Origin: Bacteroidales bacterium UBA1181
GTDB taxonomy: Bacteria; Bacteroidota; Bacteroidia; Bacteroidales; Paludibacteraceae
Direction: 5' to 3'
DNA length: 64,000 nt
Assembly: GCA_002310215.1 (NCBI GenBank)
Contig: DBYR01000005.1
Span: 92,148 to 156,147 of the forward strand
The first letter of the stretch is position 1. Every line of letters starts with the position of its first letter. Position numbers and translations under genes: made by a program. Positions 52,089 to 60,225 of the stretch are shown here, one piece after another. The notes below the pieces were generated by a model. It searched no databases, was not told the DNA's origin, and saw nothing but the letters and a program-made list of their open reading frames with translations.

Positions 52089-52829
52089 CTATGACAATTG
52101 TTCACTTGTTTTGCCGAATCGTCTTTCCCTCTTTTGGTAATCGATGATTGCCTCGAAGAATTGCTCTTTTTTGAACTCTGGCCAGCTGACCGGAGTGAAA
52201 TAGAGTTCTGAATAAGACAGTTGCCACATTAGGAAGTTGCTGATTCGCAGCTCTCCGCTTGTCCTTACGAGCAGGTCTGGGTCTGGAATGCCCGCTGTCG
52301 CGAGATGGTTGGAGAATATTTGTTCGTTAATCGCCTCCACATCCAATGCGCCTGTTTTCACCTCCGCGGCGATTCGCTTAGTCGCTTCGACAATTTCCCA
52401 GCGGGATGAATAGCTGATGGCGAGGATCATGGTCAGCCCTGTGTTCCCCTCTGTCATTTTCTCCGCTTCACTCAAATTTGAAAGTGTCACCTTGGACAAT
52501 CTGCTCTTGTCGCCGATGACCATTAATCTGACATTGTTTTGGGATATTTTCTCGATGTACTTTTTCAGCGCTTCGGAGAGGATCTCCATCAGCGCATTCA
52601 CTTCCGTATCCGGACGGTTCCAGTTCTCAGTCGAAAAGGCGTATAAGGTAATGTACTTGACACCCAAGTCTGAGGCGGCCTCCATCACCTTGTCCACAGA
52701 GTCCACACCTTCCCGATGTCCGAAAATGCGGTCTAATCCCTTTGATTTGGCCCAGCGCCCGTTCCCATCCATGATGATGGCCACGTGCTGCGGAATCCTA
52801 TTCGCGTCGATTTGCTCCTTTAAACCCAT
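52089..52829 (-). CDS. uppS: Isoprenyl transferase (undecaprenyl diphosphate synthase)
   Basis: Cis-prenyltransferase that makes the C55 lipid carrier for peptidoglycan and surface polysaccharide. The 246-residue protein has the signature HVAIIMDGNGRWAKSKGLD (catalytic Asp near 21), GHREGVDSVDKV, YITLYAFSTENWNRP near 75, and PDLLVRTSGELRISNFLMW near 195. All usual substrate residues appear present. It is 9 bases from bamA and 1 base from porG, in one operon. Confidence 0.96.
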   Translation of the reverse strand: MGLKEQIDANRIPQHVAIIMDGNGRWAKSKGLDRIFGHREGVDSVDKVMEAASDLGVKYITLYAFSTENWNRPDTEVNALMEILSEALKKYIEKISQNNVRLMVIGDKSRLSKVTLSNLSEAEKMTEGNTGLTMILAISYSSRWEIVEATKRIAAEVKTGALDVEAINEQIFSNHLATAGIPDPDLLVRTSGELRISNFLMWQLSYSELYFTPVSWPEFKKEQFFEAIIDYQKRERRFGKTSEQLS

Positions 52830-52830
52830 A

Positions 52831-53568
52831 TTATTTCCTTAAGACATTGCACCTTGACTTCCTCTTGATGAGGTCCAACGAGATGAAAGCCACCGCACAT
52901 GTATAATAGTCGTTATTTTTGAATACGTTGTGTCCCACCCTGTACGGGTCGTTCAGAATCTTGCTGTCGTTGTCCACTACATCGAAGTTGTCGACGAACA
53001 ACTTGCGCATAGACCACTCGAAGCCTAAATTCCACCGCTTCCACAACTTGAATTTGTATCCTACGCCAAATGTCACGTTGAAGGCCAACATGTTACCCCT
53101 CCAGTGATCGTAGATGGTTAAGCCTGGACCAATCAGCACGTATGGGGTGTGCCGTTTTATCTCACGGTCCCAGCTTTCAAACCCATATTTCAGGAAATTG
53201 TGTTCGATCTGAATGCCAATGTCCCAGAATCTCTGCTCGAAAGCCGCCTGCTGTCCGTTCGGCAAGACATTGTCGAAATTCCGCGTGTCTCCCGAGGTCT
53301 TGCCGCGAATGACATCCAACTTCAGGACGCCCCTGTCGTTGATGAAATAACGCAACAAGCCGCCAAACGCCAAGTGGTTCTCGTAGAATATCTTCGTCGA
53401 GTTCGCGTCTCCGTTATAGTACGAACCTCCGCCAAACAGGCCAAGTTCACCTACGTAACGATCCTGCGCCTGTGCCAAACATGGTGCGATACAGACCATT
53501 AGCACAACTAAAAAACGCAGTGCGCTTACTTCGATTCTATGTTCACGATGCTTCATCTTCTTACTCAA
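52831..53568 (-). CDS. porG: DUF6089 family outer-membrane protein, PorG-like
   Basis: Probable PorG, an outer-membrane barrel of the type IX secretion system that in P. gingivalis is encoded just upstream of uppS and bamA (PG0189). This gene has the same position and direction. The 245-residue protein has a signal region (LRFLVVLMVCIAPCLAQA, about 18-35) and DRYVGELGLFGGGSYYNGDANSTKIF near 37 (in parts), followed by an alternating aromatic barrel sequence (TPYVLIGPGLTIYDHW). The name rests on position and family resemblance recalled from memory. Confidence 0.75.
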   Translation of the reverse strand: MSKKMKHREHRIEVSALRFLVVLMVCIAPCLAQAQDRYVGELGLFGGGSYYNGDANSTKIFYENHLAFGGLLRYFINDRGVLKLDVIRGKTSGDTRNFDNVLPNGQQAAFEQRFWDIGIQIEHNFLKYGFESWDREIKRHTPYVLIGPGLTIYDHWRGNMLAFNVTFGVGYKFKLWKRWNLGFEWSMRKLFVDNFDVVDNDSKILNDPYRVGHNVFKNNDYYTCAVAFISLDLIKRKSRCNVLRK

Positions 53569-53631
53569 ATTGGTTTTTAGAAAAGAAACGCCAAATCATT
53601 TCGGTTATTTTGTTTCCTAACCAAAAACGTG

Positions 53632-53639
53632 CAAAAATA
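53632..53639 (-). promoter_or_regulatory. porG: Promoter -7 box (TATTTTTG) for the porG operon
   Basis: On the minus strand TATTTTTGCACG lies 63 bases before the porG ATG at 53568. It lies downstream of the copy 2 RNA unit, so the operon does not need that unit for transcription. Confidence 0.55.
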
Positions 53640-53768
53640 AGGATTTTTATGATATTGGGGAAACCTGCGCCACGTTTTGTGCTTAAAAATTCATAAAAGT
53701 TCCTGCTGCTTTCACTCTTCATTGCGCTAAATAGAGTGATGATCCCGAAACAGAACCCCTACCGTCCT

Positions 53769-53840
53769 AAAACAAAGAAGGATGTCATCCCGACATCCCC
53801 ACCTCGTAATTTTAACCTTAAATCTAATACCATGAAAAAC
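53769..53840 (-). ncRNA. Candidate small RNA or micro-ORF transcript, copy 2
   Basis: On the minus strand the transcript should start about 7 bases after TATCTTTG and carry the same leader as copy 1 (CATCGTGTTTTTCATGGTATTAGATTTAA, with one difference later). A perfect hairpin GGATGTC-GGGAT-GACATCC (53780-53798) is followed by TTCTTTGTTTT, which looks like an intrinsic terminator and gives an RNA of about 70 bases. A 24-codon ORF (53833-53759) starts MVLDLRL and runs through the hairpin. Ends and nature (RNA or peptide) are inferred. Confidence 0.55.
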
Positions 53841-53846
53841 ACGATG

Positions 53847-53882
53847 CAAAGATATGGTTAATTTTTATGTTGTACAACATAA
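53847..53882 (-). promoter_or_regulatory. Inverted-repeat operator-like site plus -7 box (copy 2)
   Basis: TTATGTT-GTAC-AACATAA (53865-53882) is followed on the minus strand, 10 bases on, by TATCTTTG (53847-53854). The inverted repeat matches copy 1 outside its spacer. Confidence 0.6.
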
Positions 53883-54114
53883 TTGTAAAATATTTTTCAT
53901 TTTTAACCTTCTTTCACATTTCATAAATCCTTTTCTTTCGTCCGATTTAACAGGAGTGAAAAATATGCAGAATTTACACAAAATATGGCGAAAATGTGCG
54001 GTTGTCAAATTTTATTTGTTATTTTTGCAAAAAAATAAATCATGCGGAAAGATCCTCGCCCTTGCGCATAATGTGCGATATGGGGCGTTGAACGTACGTG
54101 CAAAGTGTACTCCT

Positions 54115-56790
54115 ATGGGACAAGATAATCAAGACGGACTGAAGAAAATGCTCGATTTCTCTCGGGCCATCGGTATATTATTTTATCTATTGAACATCTA
54201 TTGGTTCTGCCGTTTGTTCTTCCTGGAAATGCTCCCTGCGGGAGTATGTGAAAGAACGTACCAGTTCCTTGACCTGACGAACCAGCGGCTTCATCTCTTC
54301 AGTTCCGTTTATGTCACACTCTTCATTTCGTTGCTTTTCATCGCTTTCTACGGATTCGCAGAGCGGGGGAAGAAGGAGGAGAAAATACAACTGAATCCTT
54401 TCATATCGCCTATCTGCAGCCTTTTGGAAAGGATAGGGGTCGTCGACCGTGGCGAGGACGGACGGGTCATGGAGGAGAACGACAACGGGAAAACGGTGCT
54501 CAAAATAAAGCCTATCCGCACGGAGGGATGGTGCATCATCGCTTTCGGACTATTCTTCGTGGTCATCAGCCCTGCCATGCTACGGATTCCGCAACCACTC
54601 ATCAAGACCATCGCCTACATCTTCGTCAGCGGAATCGGTATCCTCTATTTCATCTTCGGTGGCAACTATATCCACAAGGTGAGCCGCTCCTTCGAGGATA
54701 CCAACAGCGAGAACGAGGAGTCATTCAAACAGAACGAAGAGCTGATCGATAATCCCTATTCGGTCAATCTTAGAACGCAATACCGCTTCAAAGGGAAAGA
54801 GAGGGAGGGATGGATCAACGTGGTCAATCCATTTCGAGCGACCAGCGTGCTGGGCACCCCGGGCTCGGGAAAGACCTATGCGGTCATCAACGAGTTCATC
54901 CGCCAGCATTTAAAGAAGAACTTTACGATGTACTGCTACGACTTCAAGTTCCCGGACCTCTCCACCATCGTCTACAATCACATGAAGTGGAACGAGGATC
55001 GCTTCATGGCAAGGTACGGACTGAAACCTAAATTCTGTGTGATCAACTTCGACGATCCCAGACGGTCGCTGCGATGCAACCCCATCCATCCTAAGTTCAT
55101 GAGCGACATCACGGATGCCTACGACAGCGCCTACACCATCATGCTGAACCTCAACAAGAGCTGGGCGCAGAAGCAGGGCGATTTCTTCGTCGAGTCTCCT
55201 ATCAACTACCTCACAGCCTCCATCTGGTACCTCAAGGAGATCGAAGGCGGTAAATACTGCACGTTGCCGCATGTGATCGAGTGGATCAACTCGAAATATG
55301 TGGACTGCATACCGCTAATGAGCATGAACCCGAGCCTCGTCAATTATATGTCCGCCTTCATGGAGGCTTGGGAAGGTGGCGCACAAGACCAACTGCAGGG
55401 GCAGATCGCTTCGGTCCGCATTCCGCTCTCCCGCATCAGCTCGCCCCAACTCTACTGGGTCATGACGGGCAATGACTTCACGCTGGACCTGAACAATTCT
55501 GAAGAGCCTAAGGTACTCTGCGTCGGTAACAACCCTGAGAAAAAGGACATCTACGCCACCGCTTTAGGGCTCTACAACGGGCGCATCGTGAAGGTCATCA
55601 ACAAAAAGGAGAAGCATCCTATCTCATTGATAATAGACGAGTTACCTACTATCTACTTCAGGGGATTGGACAACCTTATCGCCACCGCCCGCGCCAATAA
55701 GGTGTCGGTCTGCTTAGGCTATCAGGACTTCACCCAGCTGATACGCGACTACGGAGAGAAGGAGGCGAAAGCCATCATTAACACCATCGGTAACCTCTTC
55801 TGCGGACAAGTGACGGGCGACACCGCCACCCAGCTCGAGAAACGTTTCGGCAAGAACATGCAACGGAGGAAGAGCCAAAGCTACAACTCGTCGGGCGTCT
55901 CGACCAGCATCAGCGAGCAAAACGACACGATGATACCCGCCTCGAAGATCTCCACACTGACGCAGGGAACATTCGTCGGCGCCGTGGCGGATAACTTCGG
56001 AGAAGAGATCTCCGAGAAGATCTTCAACGCCAAGATCGTCATCGACAACGAGGCGGTCAAAGCGGAGGAAGCCGCCTACCAACCGCTGCCGATCTTCTAC
56101 AACTTCGACTCGCCCGCCGAGGTGAACGAACTCAAGCAGTTCATGCTGAACTTCCTCAAGGGATACTACGTGATCGCCTGCGACAATGCGGAGACGCTTC
56201 GGGAGATCATGGGCATAGAGAGTTCGTCCGTGCAGACCTTCCTCAACTCCTTCAACGGATTCGCGGAGTTCATTTCGCAAATTGGCAAGACCATTAGCGG
56301 CTTGTGCGCAAAGGCCATCGAGGAGATCGCTTCCCTCAACGCCTGCCGAGGAGACTCAGACACTTACCATGAGCGGATGAGGCAGATCGTCATCGGCTTC
56401 ATCACAGATCGGAACGTCACCAATTGGATTACCAAGGAGAAGGAATTCAAGGAGAACAAATATGCGGCGGAAGGTCTCAGGGTAGGAGAGGTGCTTAGAG
56501 AGATCATGGAACGCATCGATAGCCTTGAAGAGAGCGGGGAGAAACAGACCGCACCGATAACAGAGAAATTAGAACTAATCCAACGCTACTTCGCAAACCT
56601 AAAGAATTTCAGTTCGCAAGTCCAGGAGATCCGTGACCAAAAGATGAATGATGTGCTGAAGCAGCAGGAGGAGCAGGTACGTGCGGACATCAGAGGATTG
56701 ATCGATCGGCAGCTGAAGATATTGGAGTCGGACGAGCGCTGGCAACAACTGTCCAAGCGCAGGCGAGAGGCCATGGGTATCGAAGGGTAA
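54115..56790 (+). CDS. Orphan MobC/TraG-type conjugative coupling protein
   Basis: VirD4/TraG-like coupling ATPase closest, from memory, to MobC of the Bacteroides conjugative transposon CTnDOT. I start it at 54115 (MGQDNQDGLKKMLDFSRAIG), 891 residues; in-frame codons back to 53854 run through the copy 2 promoter and look non-coding. There are membrane segments at about 19-42, 65-85 and 145-190; then GWINVVNPFRATSVLGTPGS (with GKT following, Walker A about 247-254), YDFKFPDLSTIVYNH, FCVINFDDPRRSLRCNPIHP, IIDELPTIYFRGLDNLI (Walker B, about 505), and STLTQGTFVGAVADNFGE. A helical C-terminal extension of about 200 residues (after about 690) has no counterpart in the CTnDOT protein. No relaxase, tra gene or integrase is nearby. 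Confidence 0.85.
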   Translation: MGQDNQDGLKKMLDFSRAIGILFYLLNIYWFCRLFFLEMLPAGVCERTYQFLDLTNQRLHLFSSVYVTLFISLLFIAFYGFAERGKKEEKIQLNPFISPICSLLERIGVVDRGEDGRVMEENDNGKTVLKIKPIRTEGWCIIAFGLFFVVISPAMLRIPQPLIKTIAYIFVSGIGILYFIFGGNYIHKVSRSFEDTNSENEESFKQNEELIDNPYSVNLRTQYRFKGKEREGWINVVNPFRATSVLGTPGSGKTYAVINEFIRQHLKKNFTMYCYDFKFPDLSTIVYNHMKWNEDRFMARYGLKPKFCVINFDDPRRSLRCNPIHPKFMSDITDAYDSAYTIMLNLNKSWAQKQGDFFVESPINYLTASIWYLKEIEGGKYCTLPHVIEWINSKYVDCIPLMSMNPSLVNYMSAFMEAWEGGAQDQLQGQIASVRIPLSRISSPQLYWVMTGNDFTLDLNNSEEPKVLCVGNNPEKKDIYATALGLYNGRIVKVINKKEKHPISLIIDELPTIYFRGLDNLIATARANKVSVCLGYQDFTQLIRDYGEKEAKAIINTIGNLFCGQVTGDTATQLEKRFGKNMQRRKSQSYNSSGVSTSISEQNDTMIPASKISTLTQGTFVGAVADNFGEEISEKIFNAKIVIDNEAVKAEEAAYQPLPIFYNFDSPAEVNELKQFMLNFLKGYYVIACDNAETLREIMGIESSSVQTFLNSFNGFAEFISQIGKTISGLCAKAIEEIASLNACRGDSDTYHERMRQIVIGFITDRNVTNWITKEKEFKENKYAAEGLRVGEVLREIMERIDSLEESGEKQTAPITEKLELIQRYFANLKNFSSQVQEIRDQKMNDVLKQQEEQVRADIRGLIDRQLKILESDERWQQLSKRRREAMGIEG

Positions 56791-56944
56791 TAGGCCTCCA
56801 AAACACAACACCCATTACCCATTTCATTATATATTAAACATTTATTCATCATCCATCGCCCATCATTCATCGATCCACCTTCCCGATTCGTCGATAAAAA
56901 AGGGGGAACAGTAGAACGGATTTTTGAATCACGTTCCGCAGAAC

Positions 56945-56952
56945 TATATTTG
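56945..56952 (+). promoter_or_regulatory. Promoter -7 box (TATATTTG) for the Cys/His-rich lipoprotein
   Basis: TATATTTGTCTC lies 28 bases before ATG 56980 and overlaps an in-frame codon at 56950, which excludes that earlier start. Confidence 0.6.
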
Positions 56953-56979
56953 TCTCAGAAGTTAAACATAAAACATTTT

Positions 56980-57525
56980 ATGAATATGAAACGATTGACT
57001 ACTATTTTATCCGCCGCATTGTTCGGCATGTTCATGATGAGTTCATGTTGCAACTGCGACAAAGACCATCAGTGCCAATGCCAATGTAAAGGAGAGGGCG
57101 AGGCAAGTTGTCAGACCGAATGTACCGACAAACCATTCGGGGAAGGGAAATGCCCACGGGAGGGGATGCGTCAAGGGATGCCTCCATGTCCTACCCAAGG
57201 CGGATGCCCGAAGATGAAAGCCCAAATGGAGAAGTGGATGAAGTTCGACAGCCTTTCCGTCGACGAGCAGAAAGCGTTGCTGAAGGAACGCAAGGAGGCG
57301 ATTGATAAAATGCAGGCGGAAATGGAGGCCAAGAAGGCTGAGATGGAGCAGAAATGGGCCAATTTCGACAGCCTGACCATCGAGGAGCAGAAGCAGTTGA
57401 TCGACATGAAGAGCGGTCCGATGTTCGGTCCTCACAAAGGCTTCCCCAAGGGCCCACGTACGGAGGGAATGCGCGGAGACAAGAGGGGGCACAAGCACCA
57501 CGGTCCGCGTCCGGAAAGGAACTAA
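56980..57525 (+). CDS. Cys/His-rich lipoprotein of unknown function
   Basis: A 181-residue predicted lipoprotein; start at 56980 (MNMKRLTTILSAALFGMFMM) with lipobox SSC at about 23-24. The next stretch (about 24-60) has many cysteines (CCNCDKDHQCQCQCKG, CQTEC, GKCP, MPPCP, GGCPK). A charged helical region (about 75-140) contains two similar blocks, FDSLSVDEQKALL and FDSLTIEEQKQLI. The tail is rich in His, Gly and Arg (GHKHHGPRPERN). Metal binding is plausible but inferred. The helical part recalls Spy/CpxP-like chaperones only weakly. Confidence 0.65.
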   Translation: MNMKRLTTILSAALFGMFMMSSCCNCDKDHQCQCQCKGEGEASCQTECTDKPFGEGKCPREGMRQGMPPCPTQGGCPKMKAQMEKWMKFDSLSVDEQKALLKERKEAIDKMQAEMEAKKAEMEQKWANFDSLTIEEQKQLIDMKSGPMFGPHKGFPKGPRTEGMRGDKRGHKHHGPRPERN

Positions 57526-57633
57526 GCGACATGTTTACAAGGAATAATACGCAAGTTATGCAACATGGAAACAAATACTCACATAAGCGAATAGCATTTA
57601 CATACACTAGCAATAAATAAAAACTACTTTTTA

Positions 57634-57670
57634 GCCGCCATCTGACGAGATGTCAGGTGGCGGTTTATTT
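57634..57670 (+). terminator. Rho-independent terminator after the Cys/His-rich lipoprotein
   Basis: CCGCCATCTGAC (57635-57646) pairs with GTCAGGTGGCGG (57652-57663) with one G-U pair, followed by TTTATTT. Confidence 0.8.
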
Positions 57671-57691
57671 GCTAACCATTCCAAATTATGC

Positions 57692-57699
57692 TATATTCG
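57692..57699 (+). promoter_or_regulatory. Promoter -7 box variant (TATATTCG) for the ammonia-lyase gene
   Basis: TATATTCGCGG lies 22 bases before ATG 57722, after the terminator of the previous gene. Confidence 0.5.
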
Positions 57700-57721
57700 C
57701 GGCAATTAGACAGATGAAAGG

Positions 57722-59251
57722 ATGCAGAAAGAATTAGCGTATATTTCCCTGGAGGATATTGAATCCATCCTCTATAAGGGACAAAAAATTGCCTTTACGC
57801 CCGCTATCATGGATAGGGTCCGTAAAAGCTATGAGTTTCTCGAGGAGTTCTCCAAAGACCGCGTCATCTACGGCATAAACACCGGGTTCGGGCCCATGGC
57901 TCAATACCGGGTCAGCGACGACGAGCGCATCCAATTGCAATACAACATCATACGTAGCCACTCGGCGGGTGCGGGCCAACCACTCCCTAACATCTACGTG
58001 AAGGCGGCCATGATCGCAAGGATCGGCACCTTCATCCAGGGTGAATCGGGCATTCATCCCGAGTTGGTGGAGCTATTGGCGGCATTCATCAACAACGACA
58101 TATATCCATTCATCCCCGAGCACGGAAGCGTAGGCTCCAGTGGCGACCTCGTTCAGTTGGCGCACATGGCACTCACATTGATCGGTGAAGGTGAGGTGTG
58201 CTACCAAGGGAAGTTCCAACCTGCCTCGGAGGTGCTGAAAAAGCTCGGGCTGAAACCATTAGGCATACATGTGCGCGAGGGACTCTCCGTCACCAACGGC
58301 ACCTCCTTCATGACCGGCATCGGACTGGTCAACCTCTTCGATGCGAAGCGTCTGTTGCAATGGGCGGTCATCGCCTCGGTGATGGTCAACGAGATCGCCT
58401 CCTCCTACGACGACTTCATGGCGGAGAAGCTCAATGAGGTGCGCCGCCAGCCAGGGCAGAGCGAAATCGCCCGGCAGCTTCGCGAGTGGAGCGCCGGTAG
58501 CCACTGCATGCTCAGCCGTGAGAAGGCACTGTACGACGGAGGTCATCAAGAGGAAAGCGTATTCAAACATAAAGTGCAGCCCTACTACTCGTTGCGTTGT
58601 GTGCCGCAGATCCTCGGCCCCGTATTGGAGACGCTGCAAAACACGGAAAGGGTGCTGGTCAACGAGGTCAATTCGGCGACGGACAACCCGATCGTGGACG
58701 TCGACACGCAGACCGTCTACCATGGCGGCAACTTCCACGGCGACTACGTATCGTTCGAGATGGACAAACTGAAGATCGCCACCACCAAGCTGACCATGCT
58801 AATGGAGCGTCAGATGAACTATCTCTTCCACGACCGCATCAACGGCATCCTCCCGCCATTTGTGAACATGGGTGTGTTAGGGCTCAACTACGGCATGCAG
58901 GCGTGCCAATTCACGGCGACCTCCACCACGGCGGAGTGCCAGACGCTCTCCAACTCCATGTACGTGCACTCCATACCGAACAACAACGACAACCAAGACG
59001 TCGTCAGCATGGGCACCAACTCCGCGCTATTGGCGAAGAGGGTGGTGGACAACGCCTACCAAGTGATGGCCATCCATTTTATGTCCATCGTGCAGGGCAT
59101 CGATTGTCTGGAAGCCGCCGGAAAACTCTCTCCGAAGACGAAGGCCATCTATGACGAAATCAGGGCCTTCTTCCCTAAATTCGTGGACGATACGACCAAG
59201 TACGAAGAGATTGCTAAGATGCAAGCGTACTTGCGGGAGAAGAGATTCTGA
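57722..59251 (+). CDS. Aromatic amino acid ammonia-lyase (FjTAL-like; HAL/PAL family)
   Basis: MIO-dependent ammonia-lyase of 509 residues. From memory it aligns along its full length with the tyrosine ammonia-lyase of Flavobacterium johnsoniae (FjTAL), which makes p-coumarate for flexirubin pigments: RVIYGINTGFGPMAQYRV near 48, LQYNIIRSHSAGAGQPL near 78 (Ser-His selectivity pair), EHGSVGSSGDLVQLAHMAL near 140, YHGGNFHGDYVSFEMDKLKI near 340, and HSIPNNNDNQDVVSMGTN near 418. The MIO triad is Ser-Ser-Gly instead of the usual Ala-Ser-Gly. The following fabG, lolA and lipoprotein genes support an aryl-polyene role; histidine ammonia-lyase activity is the alternative. No hut genes are nearby. Confidence 0.85.
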   Translation: MQKELAYISLEDIESILYKGQKIAFTPAIMDRVRKSYEFLEEFSKDRVIYGINTGFGPMAQYRVSDDERIQLQYNIIRSHSAGAGQPLPNIYVKAAMIARIGTFIQGESGIHPELVELLAAFINNDIYPFIPEHGSVGSSGDLVQLAHMALTLIGEGEVCYQGKFQPASEVLKKLGLKPLGIHVREGLSVTNGTSFMTGIGLVNLFDAKRLLQWAVIASVMVNEIASSYDDFMAEKLNEVRRQPGQSEIARQLREWSAGSHCMLSREKALYDGGHQEESVFKHKVQPYYSLRCVPQILGPVLETLQNTERVLVNEVNSATDNPIVDVDTQTVYHGGNFHGDYVSFEMDKLKIATTKLTMLMERQMNYLFHDRINGILPPFVNMGVLGLNYGMQACQFTATSTTAECQTLSNSMYVHSIPNNNDNQDVVSMGTNSALLAKRVVDNAYQVMAIHFMSIVQGIDCLEAAGKLSPKTKAIYDEIRAFFPKFVDDTTKYEEIAKMQAYLREKRF

Positions 59252-59411
59252 CACCCCACGATAAGATACATTAGTCGATAAAAAAGTCACATTTGGCGAC
59301 AGAATCGGTCTATAGGGGGAATAGAGTTGGGGCATTCCACGAAAAGATATATATTTACCCCCAAAGTTAAAACGGGAAAAATAGGAATAAAAACAATATA
59401 ATTCTATATCA

Positions 59412-60140
59412 ATGAAAGTAGCATTAGTAACAGGCGCATCCAGAGGTATCGGCCGCGCATGCGCAGTGAAGCTTGCCGAGATGGGTTATTACGTGATCAT
59501 CAATTTCCAGTCCAACGAGACGGAAGCGCTGAACACGTTGAAGATGGTTCAGGAGAAGGGTTCTGGCGGAGAGATCATGAAGTTCGACGTCTCACAGCCC
59601 GCAGAGGTGGAGAGAGCCATCACCGATTGGCAAGAGGCTCACCCGAGCGAATACATCGATTGCTTGGTGAACAACGCCGGCGTACGTCGCGACAACCTGC
59701 TGATCTGGATGTCCAACGAAGATTGGGCCCAAGTGTTGAACACGAGTTTGAACGGCTTTATGTACACGACGCGGGCGGTCTTGAAACCTATGTTGACCAA
59801 GAAGCACGGAAGGATCGTGAACATGGTATCCCTCTCAGGTCAAAAGGGTTTGCCTGGACAAACGAACTATTCGGCAGCCAAGGGCGCGGTGATGTCCGCC
59901 ACGAAAGCATTGGCACAGGAAGTTGCCCGCAAGGGAGTGACCGTCAACGCTGTGGCACCTGGATTTGTCCGTACAGACATGACCCACGACTTGGACGAGG
60001 CCTCTTTGAAGACCCAGATTCCGATGAACCGTTTCGGAGAGCCTGAGGAGATCGCGGCGACGGTCGCATTCCTCGTCTCGGAAGGTGCCTCCTACATCAC
60101 AGGACAGACCATCGCAGTCAACGGAGGTCTATACACTTAA
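59412..60140 (+). CDS. fabG: 3-oxoacyl-ACP reductase (FabG-like short-chain dehydrogenase)
   Basis: NADPH-dependent reductase of 242 residues. The Rossmann motif TGASRGIGRACAVKL is at 7-21, NNAG near 88, the catalytic Ser in MVSLSGQKGLPGQTNYSAAKG (in parts) with YxxxK near 152, and the C-terminal PGFVRTDMT and SYITGQTIAVNGG. The position after the FjTAL-like gene suggests a keto-reductase for aryl-polyene synthesis; it could also be a general fatty-acid FabG. No other fatty-acid gene is nearby. The gap to the lyase is 160 bases. Confidence 0.88.
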   Translation: MKVALVTGASRGIGRACAVKLAEMGYYVIINFQSNETEALNTLKMVQEKGSGGEIMKFDVSQPAEVERAITDWQEAHPSEYIDCLVNNAGVRRDNLLIWMSNEDWAQVLNTSLNGFMYTTRAVLKPMLTKKHGRIVNMVSLSGQKGLPGQTNYSAAKGAVMSATKALAQEVARKGVTVNAVAPGFVRTDMTHDLDEASLKTQIPMNRFGEPEEIAATVAFLVSEGASYITGQTIAVNGGLYT

Positions 60141-60225
60141 TCCCACAAAAACGGTGTGACGCGGAGTGTGTCACCCGTCATGTGAGGTCGATAAACACTA
60201 TTGTTAATTTTAAATTTTAAAGATT

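Larger units (their letters stand above)
53569..54114. other. AT-rich intergenic region between porG and the MobC-like gene
   Basis: About 545 bases without an ordinary gene. It holds the porG promoter (53632-53639, minus), the second promoter-leader unit (53769-53882, minus) and an AT-rich block before the MobC-like start at 54115. No clear promoter for the MobC-like gene was recognised. Confidence 0.65.

Noticed and set aside
53854..54114. N-terminal extension of the MobC-like frame to ATG 53854
   Set aside because: The extension crosses the copy 2 promoter and AT-rich non-coding sequence; known MobC-type proteins start near the residues encoded from 54115.
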